Origin: Calditrichia bacterium
GTDB lineage: Bacteria; Calditrichota; Calditrichia; Calditrichales; Calditrichaceae
Direction: 5' to 3'
NCBI GenBank assembly: GCA_027039465.1
Contig: JALWEA010000278.1
Coordinates: forward strand, 1 to 11,776
Length of the DNA: 11,776 nt
Under the pieces are notes generated by a model. That model was not told where the DNA came from. It made no database searches and saw nothing but the letters and a program-made list of their open reading frames with translations. The translations under genes and the position numbers were made by a program. Positions 6,956 through 11,776 of the stretch are shown here, piece after piece. Within the stretch, counting starts at the first letter, position 1. Every line of letters begins with the position of its first letter.

Positions 6956-7402
6956 ATGAATCTGGAAAGCAGAATTCAGGAAGACATGAAAGCGGCATTG
7001 CGATCCGGAGATCGGGCCGCTTTGGAAACTTTGCGCGGTTTGCTTGCGCAAATCAAAGACGAGCGCATTAAACGTCGTCCCAAGGAAATGACGGATGAAG
7101 ATGTGCTTGCCGTTGTGCAGCGTGCGGTCAAAAGGCGGAAGGAATCCATCGATCTTTACAAACAGGGTAACCGACAGGATCTAGTGGAAAAAGAACAAAA
7201 AGAAATGGAGATTCTGCAGAAATATCTGCCGGAGCAGCTTTCCAGAGACGAAATAATTTCAATCGTAAACCAAGTTATTGAGCAAGTTGGAGCAAGCTCG
7301 ATCAAAGACTTGGGTAAGGTCATGGGGCCTGTCATGAAAAAAGTGCAGGGCAGGGCCGATGGCAAAGAAATTCAGCAGATTGTTCGGGAACGCCTGAGCT
7401 AA
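6956..7402 (+). CDS. yqeY: YqeY / GatB-like tRNA amidotransferase-domain protein
   Basis: A 148-residue protein of the YqeY family, related to the C-terminal tRNA-recognising domain of the GatB amidotransferase subunit. It shows the family layout: a helical N-terminus (LESRIQEDMKAALRSGD) followed by LETLRGLLAQIKDERI, a charged middle helix with AVKRRKESIDLYKQGNRQDL, then EILQKYLPEQLSRDEI and the C-terminal GKVMGPVMKKVQGRADGKEI. Length is standard. The free-standing protein's function is not settled; a tRNA- or translation-related role is inferred from the domain and from its usual place after rpsU. The gap to rpsU is 13 nt, and 8 nt separate its stop from cvpA. The Shine-Dalgarno is weak, which fits coupled translation. 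Confidence 0.93.
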   Translation: MNLESRIQEDMKAALRSGDRAALETLRGLLAQIKDERIKRRPKEMTDEDVLAVVQRAVKRRKESIDLYKQGNRQDLVEKEQKEMEILQKYLPEQLSRDEIISIVNQVIEQVGASSIKDLGKVMGPVMKKVQGRADGKEIQQIVRERLS

Positions 7403-7410
7403 AGATCTTC

Positions 7411-7980
7411 ATGAATAGTTTTGATATTTTTCTACTTATCTTTATGGCTTATTTTACCATTCGTGGCGTTTTCCGCGGATTGATAAAAGAGCTGATTATT
7501 ATCCTGGCACTCGTTTTGGGATATCTGTTGGGCTTTGCTTTTTTTGAGCAGGGTAGCGTTTTATTAATGAAATCCATCCACGGATTACCTCAAACCGGTG
7601 CCAGAATTCTTTCCTTTACCATTATCTTTTTGGGCGTAAATATTGCCCTGCGCATTCTCGGATCCTTTCTTGAAAAAATCATTAAGTTCGCTTTTCTGCA
7701 GACGTTTAACCGTTTGGGCGGAGGTTTGTTCGGTTTGCTTAAAAGTTTGGTCTTTTTAAGCATTCTTCTTTTTATCGTTCGTTTGTTGCCCTTTGCACCG
7801 CAGCTCATGCAAAAAGCGGGCGCGGGGGAAAGCTTGATCTGGCCTTATGTGATCTATTTTTCGACATACGTATTCCAAATTATGTTTTCGCTTTTTCCGG
7901 CCGACTCCGTTCAGGATACGGTTAAACATTTGATGAGCACCGGCACCGTTAGTATCATTCCACTATCAACCCACCAATGA
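7411..7980 (+). CDS. cvpA: CvpA family inner-membrane protein
   Basis: A 189-residue integral membrane protein of the CvpA (colicin V production) family. Hydrophobic segments lie at about residues 5-20, 25-46, 65-85, 105-127 and a weaker one at 145-161, giving four to five membrane passes. The N-terminus NSFDIFLLIFMAYFTIRG followed by FRGLIKELI is the characteristic family start, and FNRLGGGLFGLLKSLVF is the conserved glycine-rich entry to the fourth helix. The molecular role is poorly defined; known members affect colicin V export and envelope stress tolerance. In Firmicutes cvpA also lies near mutS2, the next gene here, so the linkage appears old. There is little Shine-Dalgarno before the ATG. 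The gap to mutS2 is 9 nt. Confidence 0.88.
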   Translation: MNSFDIFLLIFMAYFTIRGVFRGLIKELIIILALVLGYLLGFAFFEQGSVLLMKSIHGLPQTGARILSFTIIFLGVNIALRILGSFLEKIIKFAFLQTFNRLGGGLFGLLKSLVFLSILLFIVRLLPFAPQLMQKAGAGESLIWPYVIYFSTYVFQIMFSLFPADSVQDTVKHLMSTGTVSIIPLSTHQ

Positions 7981-7989
7981 TCGGATATT

Positions 7990-10347
7990 ATGTTTGGATT
8001 TGAAAAAGTTCACGAACCGTTAGAATTCGATAAAATTCTGGATATTGTGGCCGCAAAATGCGTTACCGAAAACGGTCGGGCGCGCGTAAAATCCGTAACG
8101 CCTGCGGATGAACCTGTTACATTGCAGCGCTTGCTTGATGAAGTGCAGGATATGCGTGATGTCTATGCGGTAGAAGGCGGATTTCCTATTTGGGAATTCA
8201 AGGATATTCGCGTTCTACTTAACAAAATTGAACCGTCGGAAAGCTATCTGGAAGTCAAGGAATTTATTGAGCTGCAAAACTTCCTGGATTTGGTGCGTGA
8301 AGCCAGGCAATTCGGCGAAAAGACGGAGCAGAAATACCCGGCGTTACAGGCCATTTTGAAGCGTCTAATCAGTACGGATCGTCTGAGCCAGCAAATTCAG
8401 TTTACCATTGATCCCGCGGGACGTATTTTCGATAATGCCAGCGTGGAATTAAAAGCCATTCGCAAGGAAATCCATCAAATTGACAACGAATTGCATATTC
8501 GCCTGGAGCGGTTGGTCAAGAAATACCAGGAACATTTGCAGGAAGAATATGTCACGCTGCGCGACGGACGGTTTGTAATTCCGGTGCGTGAATTTGCGGT
8601 TAACAAAGTTCCCGGAATTGTGCACGGTCAATCGGCTTCGGGCGCAACGTATTTTATCGAGCCAATGCCGGTAGTCGATCTCAATAATCAATTGCAAAAA
8701 TTGCACGCTGCGGAAAAGAAGGAAGAAATCCGCATTTTGAAGCAATTAAGCCGTTTGGTGCGAGAATTTCAGACCGCCCTTTTGAGCAATTTCGATTTAT
8801 TAGTGGAATTGGATTTTTTGCAGGCCAAAGCGCGTTACGCCAACGAATTTGATTGTCATGCTCCGACCATTAACGATCAATTTTATTTGGAATTGAAGAA
8901 AGCGTATCATCCCATTTTGCTTAAGCGCCATCCCAATGAAGTGGTGCCGCTTAATGTGCACAATGGGCTGGAATTTAATACTTTGGTTATTTCCGGGCCG
9001 AATGCGGGCGGTAAAACGGTTGCTTTAAAAACGGTGGGCTTAATGCAACTCATGTTTCAATGCGGTTTCCATATTCCCGCCGGAGAAGGTTCAAAGTTGC
9101 CGATATGCTCCCAAATATTTAGTGCCATCGGTGACGAGCAATCCATTGAAAATGATTTGAGTACTTTTTCATCCCATGTAAATGCATTGAAATTTATCAC
9201 GGAAAATTTGGAAGACAAGGGATTGGTTTTAATCGATGAAATCGGTAGCGGTACCGAACCTACGGGCGGAGCGGCTTTGGCAATCGCTGTCCTTGAGCGG
9301 TTGAATCGGCCGGGAATTTTAACATTGGTTACCACCCATCAGAACCAGATCAAAGCCTTTGCCGCCGAAACCGACGGCATCGAAAATGCCGCCATGCAAT
9401 TCGATACCAAAGAATTAAAGCCATTGTTTGCCCTGGAAATCGGCATTCCCGGCAGCAGTTACACGTTTGAGATTTGTCAGCGCCTGGGCCTTGATGCGGA
9501 TATCATCCAAAGAGCTTCCGAAATTGCCGGTAAGGATACGTTTAAATTGGACACATTGTTGAATGACGTGGCTCAAAAAAGTCAGCAGTACCGACAATTG
9601 GCCCGAGAGCTGAGTATTAAAAAATCCGAATTGGAAAGTTTGACCGAATTGTACCGCGTCCGCTCGGAAACGCTTAAACAGAATCGGAAAAAATACGAAA
9701 AAGAAGCCAAGCAAAAAGCAGCCGAATTTCTGCAAAATATCAATCGGGAGATCGAGCGAACGATTAAAGAAATCAGGGAATCGCAGGCGGATCGAACGGT
9801 GGTAAAAAAAGCGCGCGAGCGTCTTGCCCGGTTACGGAAACAGGTGCAGGAAGGGACGGAAGAAACCAAACCCAAGGCCACGCTGGAAATCAAAGATTTA
9901 AAACCCGGGCAAAAAGTACGTTCCCTGACTTACAATTTTACCGGCCGCATTTCCAAAATATTCGATTCGAAAAATGCGGTTGAAATTGATCGCGACGGGG
10001 TAAAGATTACCGTAGGTATCGATGAAATCGAATTGCTTGGCGAATCCGGAGAGACAATCTCACCGAAATCAAAATCCGCACCGACCGTTTCTCCTGGTAT
10101 GAATATTTCCAATGAAATCGATTTGCGCGGGCTTACGGTTGACGAGGCTTTGGCTGAATTGGATGCTTTTTTGGACAAAGCTCAATTGAGTTCCTGGCAG
10201 GAAATTCGTATTGTGCACGGTAAGGGAACCGGAGCGTTGCGGCAGGCTATCCACCAATTTCTTTCCAAATACAAAGGAATTAAAGAATACCGTTTGGGCC
10301 GCTGGGGAGAAGGCGACACCGGCGTTACGATTGTTACTTTAAAGTAA
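7990..10347 (+). CDS. mutS2: MutS2 family ATPase with C-terminal Smr nuclease domain
   Basis: A 785-residue MutS2 protein, the same length class as the Bacillus subtilis protein. It lacks the mismatch-reading domain of MutS1 and begins with the core lever/clamp region. Walker A is GPNAGGKT (336-343); Walker B is LVLIDE with D416 and E417, followed by GSGTEPTGGAALA. A long charged coiled coil spans about 515-640, then a small KOW-like linker (LKPGQKVRSL). The Smr domain (about 709-785) contains IDLRG (710-714) and HGKGTGALR (743-751), both conserved in nuclease-active Smr domains. MutS2 proteins have been linked to suppression of recombination and, in B. subtilis, to rescue of collided ribosomes; the translation-rich neighbourhood is compatible with the latter. 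The stop codon lies in a 16-bp perfect palindrome. The start ATG is 9 nt after the cvpA stop. Confidence 0.95.
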   Translation: MFGFEKVHEPLEFDKILDIVAAKCVTENGRARVKSVTPADEPVTLQRLLDEVQDMRDVYAVEGGFPIWEFKDIRVLLNKIEPSESYLEVKEFIELQNFLDLVREARQFGEKTEQKYPALQAILKRLISTDRLSQQIQFTIDPAGRIFDNASVELKAIRKEIHQIDNELHIRLERLVKKYQEHLQEEYVTLRDGRFVIPVREFAVNKVPGIVHGQSASGATYFIEPMPVVDLNNQLQKLHAAEKKEEIRILKQLSRLVREFQTALLSNFDLLVELDFLQAKARYANEFDCHAPTINDQFYLELKKAYHPILLKRHPNEVVPLNVHNGLEFNTLVISGPNAGGKTVALKTVGLMQLMFQCGFHIPAGEGSKLPICSQIFSAIGDEQSIENDLSTFSSHVNALKFITENLEDKGLVLIDEIGSGTEPTGGAALAIAVLERLNRPGILTLVTTHQNQIKAFAAETDGIENAAMQFDTKELKPLFALEIGIPGSSYTFEICQRLGLDADIIQRASEIAGKDTFKLDTLLNDVAQKSQQYRQLARELSIKKSELESLTELYRVRSETLKQNRKKYEKEAKQKAAEFLQNINREIERTIKEIRESQADRTVVKKARERLARLRKQVQEGTEETKPKATLEIKDLKPGQKVRSLTYNFTGRISKIFDSKNAVEIDRDGVKITVGIDEIELLGESGETISPKSKSAPTVSPGMNISNEIDLRGLTVDEALAELDAFLDKAQLSSWQEIRIVHGKGTGALRQAIHQFLSKYKGIKEYRLGRWGEGDTGVTIVTLK

Positions 10348-10371
10348 CTTCGAAATCCGCCAAAACAATCC

Positions 10372-10409
10372 CAAACCATGATTTACGATTAACGAATATA
10401 CGGTTAACG
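10372..10409. repeat. 38-bp direct repeat, left copy (upstream of hicBA)
   Basis: This copy starts CAAACCATGATTTACGATTA and matches 11087-11124 at 35 of 38 positions in the same orientation; the first 31 positions differ at only one base. It lies 25 nt after the mutS2 stop. The 10-mer ACGATTAACG occurs at 10385-10394 and again, overlapping the end of the repeat, at 10407-10416. The pair brackets the hicB-hicA module. It may be a dispersed intergenic repeat or the boundary of an inserted unit. Confidence 0.8.
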
Positions 10410-10451
10410 ATTAACGGTATTCCCATTCGACAAATATTATCACTACGCATA

Positions 10452-10480
10452 TTGCTTTCCTCTGTATTTTTAATTAAAAT
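10452..10480 (+). promoter_or_regulatory. Candidate promoter and possible operator for hicBA
   Basis: TTGCTT (10452-10457) and TAAAAT (10475-10480) are spaced 17 nt apart and would start transcription near 10487. The -10 box overlaps a perfect 12-bp palindrome, TTTTAATTAAAA (10468-10479), which could serve as a repressor site, although AT-rich palindromes are common by chance. The HicB here has no visible DNA-binding domain, so autoregulation by this site is uncertain. Confidence 0.4.
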
Positions 10481-10511
10481 GAAATGAAATTAAATAAAAA
10501 CCGGAGAAAAA

Positions 10512-10733
10512 ATGCGCAGCTACAAAGTTGTCATTATGTATGACAAAGAATATGATGGCTATGTTGTGGATGTACCGGAATTACCGGGTTGTATGAGTCA
10601 GGGCAAAACGATTGATAAGGCTTTGCAAAATATAAAAGATGCTATTAACGGATGGTTAGAAGTGGAAAGAAAACACGGCCGCTTGGAAGAAACGGAAATC
10701 GATGAAATTTTTATAGGCGAGGTTACGGTTTAA
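10512..10733 (+). CDS. hicB: HicB family antitoxin
   Basis: A 73-residue HicB-type antitoxin that would bind and neutralise the HicA mRNA-cleaving toxin encoded next to it. The sequence has the HicB partial RNase-H-like fold pattern: YKVVIMYDKEYDGYVVDVPELPGCMSQG, then TIDKALQNIKDAINGWLE. The VPELPGC core and the following helix are the family hallmarks. The protein is short: no helix-turn-helix or ribbon-helix-helix extension follows residue 73, so DNA binding is not evident. GGAG at 10503-10506 precedes the ATG by 5 nt. It precedes the toxin gene, whereas the best-studied E. coli locus has hicA first. The HicA start lies one base after its stop. Confidence 0.9.
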   Translation: MRSYKVVIMYDKEYDGYVVDVPELPGCMSQGKTIDKALQNIKDAINGWLEVERKHGRLEETEIDEIFIGEVTV

Positions 10734-10734
10734 G

Positions 10735-10953
10735 TTGGGAAAATTTTCCAATTTTTCAGGTAAAAGGGCGGTTAAAATATTTCAAAAATTCGGTTACATT
10801 GTTGACCACCAAACCGGTAGTCATATTATTCTATATCATCCGGAAAGGCCTACGCTTTCGGTGCCAAACCATAAAGAATTGGCACCGGGATTGTTAAGAG
10901 GTCTGATACGAAAAAGCGGAATCCCTGTCCAACGGTTTTTAGACCAAAAATAG
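10735..10953 (+). CDS. hicA: HicA family mRNA interferase toxin
   Basis: A 72-residue HicA toxin, a small double-stranded-RNA-binding-fold ribonuclease that cleaves mRNA and arrests growth when free of HicB. It shows SGKRAVKIFQKFGY, the catalytic-histidine motif GSHIIL with H30, and the C-terminal block VPNHKELAPGLLRGLIRKSGI. Length is normal and all recognisable family positions are intact, so it should be active. The start is taken as TTG at 10735, one base after the hicB stop; an in-frame TAG at 10714-10716 leaves no ATG or GTG option upstream. The rare start codon and tight coupling would keep toxin synthesis below antitoxin synthesis. The module is bracketed by direct repeats and followed by a terminator about 100 nt downstream. 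Confidence 0.9.
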   Translation: MGKFSNFSGKRAVKIFQKFGYIVDHQTGSHIILYHPERPTLSVPNHKELAPGLLRGLIRKSGIPVQRFLDQK

Positions 10954-11056
10954 TTTGTAACATTATTTTACAATTTACCGCATTTTCATCCGAGAACATG
11001 CCTCGATGCTTTACTACGGAATGGCCAGTAGATTTAAAGGCTTTAAGTGCCGTTCC

Positions 11057-11085
11057 TGCTCGAAAATCATTTGAGCAACTTTTTT
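11057..11085 (+). terminator. Rho-independent terminator downstream of hicBA
   Basis: TGCTCGAA (11057-11064) pairs with TTTGAGCA (11070-11077) through one G-U pair around the loop AATCA. After AC there are six T residues (11080-11085). It would end hicBA transcription after a 3' tail of about 100 nt, and it stops 1 nt before the right-hand repeat. Confidence 0.68.
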
Positions 11086-11086
11086 A

Positions 11087-11124
11087 CAAACCATGATTCA
11101 CGATTAACGAATATACGAATAACG
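11087..11124. repeat. 38-bp direct repeat, right copy (downstream of hicBA)
   Basis: This copy starts CAAACCATGATTCACGATTA and matches 10372-10409 at 35 of 38 positions, same orientation, with the repeat starts 715 bp apart. It follows directly after the hicBA terminator and leads into the G-free tract. Beyond the aligned part, CCCATTCG occurs downstream of both copies (10422-10429 and 11240-11247), though CCCATTC also recurs inside the tract. Confidence 0.8.
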
Positions 11125-11125
11125 T

Positions 11126-11238
11126 TTTTACCCTTAACCCTTCAACGCTTAACTCTTAACCCTTAACCATTTACCCATTCAACCATTCACCTATTCAACA
11201 ATTTCCCTCTTACCAATCAATTCCATTCACATTTAAAT
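11126..11238. repeat. Degenerate 7-8-nt tandem repeat, G-free on the + strand
   Basis: The + strand runs as imperfect units such as CCCTTAA, CCCTTCAA, CGCTTAA, CTCTTAA, CCCTTAA, then CCATTTAC, CCATTCAA, CCATTCAC, CTATTCAA. There is no G at all from 11148 to 11238 (91 nt). CCC tracts fall at 11131-11133, 11138-11140, 11160-11162 and 11174-11176. The structure is seen directly; its function is unknown. Confidence 0.7.
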
Positions 11239-11259
11239 GCCCATTCGGACGAATCATTC

Positions 11260-11288
11260 TTGACACTCAACATGCTTTTCGCTAACTT
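11260..11288 (+). promoter_or_regulatory. Sigma-70-like promoter for rpoN
   Basis: A perfect -35 hexamer TTGACA (11260-11265) and TAACTT (11283-11288) are spaced 17 nt apart. The -10 element keeps the important first, second and last positions. A start near 11295 would give a leader of about 34 nt containing AGGACGGAG upstream of the rpoN ATG. Confidence 0.55.
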
Positions 11289-11328
11289 CCATACATGAAT
11301 CGTGCCAATTAATTTCAGGACGGAGTTT

Positions 11329-11776
11329 ATGCTCAATATTTCGCAGAATTTAAAGCTGAATTTGGAACAGCGTTTAACGCCTCAACAGATTCTCTTATCG
11401 ACTCTTTTGCAGTTACCGTTGCTCAGTTTGGAACAACGTATTAAAAGCGAACTGGAAATGAATCCAGTGTTGGAAGAGGGGGAAGAAACCGACGAAGAAT
11501 TGGATGATTTGGACGAACCGGAAGTTGAAAATACAACGGAAGAGGCCGAAGAAATTCAGGAAGAGCTGGAACTGCTGGATAATTCCAATCACAGTGACGA
11601 ATATGATAAGGAAGAGTTGGAGCAGGCCCAGGCCGAAACGGATCTGGAAAATTTTATCAACGATGAAGAATCGTATCAAATTCGCGCACCCAAAGACAGA
11701 AATGAAGAAGAGTACGAACGCCCTGAAATTTTTAAACCCACCTTACAGGAACATCTGACCGACCAATTTCACATGT
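11329..11776 (+). CDS. rpoN: RNA polymerase sigma-54 factor, N-terminal part
   Basis: The first 149 codons of sigma-54, the alternative sigma factor that needs AAA+ enhancer-binding proteins to open promoters. The frame stays open to the window edge. Residues 1-50 are the activator-interacting region: LKLNLEQRLTPQQILLSTLLQ then LPLLSLEQRIKSELEMNPVLEE, with the typical Q/L-rich pattern and the NPxLE end. Residues about 51-130 are a very acidic region II linker, dominated by Glu and Asp, longer and more acidic than in many homologues. FKPTLQEHLTDQF at the end marks the beginning of the core-binding domain. GGACGGAG (11318-11325) supports the ATG at 11329. The gene has its own promoter and is separated from hicBA by a terminator. 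The remaining two thirds, including the RpoN box, lie outside the window. Confidence 0.93.
   Translation, partial: MLNISQNLKLNLEQRLTPQQILLSTLLQLPLLSLEQRIKSELEMNPVLEEGEETDEELDDLDEPEVENTTEEAEEIQEELELLDNSNHSDEYDKEELEQAQAETDLENFINDEESYQIRAPKDRNEEEYERPEIFKPTLQEHLTDQFHM

Larger units (their letters stand above)
10954..11328. other. 375-nt intergenic region between hicA and rpoN
   Basis: No gene is supported here. In order it contains a weak AT hairpin TTGTAA/TTACAA (10955-10973), about 80 nt of unassigned sequence, a terminator (11057-11085), the right-hand 38-bp repeat (11087-11124), a C/T/A-only heptamer-like tract (about 11126-11238) and a promoter (11260-11288) for rpoN. Confidence 0.7.

Noticed and set aside
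10955..10973. TTGTAA/TTACAA hairpin just after hicA
   Set aside because: The stem is 6 AT-rich pairs with a 7-nt loop and no proper T-run; the terminator at 11057-11085 is much better.
10998..11096. A 32-codon + strand open frame (MPRCFTTEWPVDLKALS...) after hicA
   Set aside because: It has no Shine-Dalgarno, runs through the terminator hairpin at 11057-11085, and ends inside the direct repeat.
11291..11307. Possible sigma-54 -24/-12 promoter on the minus strand (TGGCACG then ATGTA)
   Set aside because: The -24 half is perfect, but the -12 element lacks the invariant GC, and it would read away from rpoN into a region with no gene.
11413..11679. 88-codon minus-strand frame rich in Phe and Ile
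   Set aside because: It is the antisense shadow of Glu/Asp-rich rpoN codons, not a membrane protein.
11504..11758. 84-codon + strand frame overlapping the end of the window
   Set aside because: It is an out-of-frame shadow of the rpoN acidic linker; the rpoN frame has clear sigma-54 homology.

Overview
The window reads as the chromosome of a Gram-negative bacterium. The evidence is a retrograde lipid-transport pair (MlaE/MlaF), a sigma-54 gene, EF-P and a conserved rpsU-yqeY-cvpA-mutS2 cluster. GC content is moderate and every supported gene is on the + strand. The gene content and protein style would fit the FCB group, perhaps Calditrichota, but this is an impression from protein sequence, not a placement. 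There are no rRNA or tRNA genes, insertion sequences or CRISPR arrays.

Layout. (1) 1-991: the 3' end of an MlaE-type permease and a complete MlaF-type ATPase, without an mlaD partner directly downstream. (2) 1160-4551: a tight four-gene run made of a cytoplasmic type I asparaginase, a class IV-like histone-deacetylase-family enzyme, an unrecognised 300-residue protein with GNAT-like motifs, and elongation factor P. Junctions are 0 nt, 6 nt and an ATGA overlap, and a rho-independent terminator closes the run. (3) 4882-5649: a response-regulator receiver joined to a histidine-kinase-type dimerisation helix but with no ATPase domain. (4) 5740-6621: an exported seven-TPR protein behind a strong sigma-70-like promoter. 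(5) 6745-10347: rpsU, yqeY, cvpA and mutS2, closely packed. (6) 10372-11124: a hicB-hicA toxin-antitoxin pair bracketed by two near-identical 38-bp direct repeats, with a terminator just inside the right-hand copy. (7) 11126-11776: a G-free, degenerate heptamer-like tract, a sigma-70-like promoter, and the first 149 codons of rpoN (sigma-54), which runs off the window.

How the genes relate. Most of the window is housekeeping: translation (EF-P, S21, probably YqeY and MutS2), envelope lipid asymmetry (Mla) and transcription (RpoN). The points most worth a second look are the deacetylase-like / acetyltransferase-like / EF-P grouping, the stripped-down receiver-DHp protein, the repeat-bracketed hicBA cassette, and the G-free tract upstream of rpoN.
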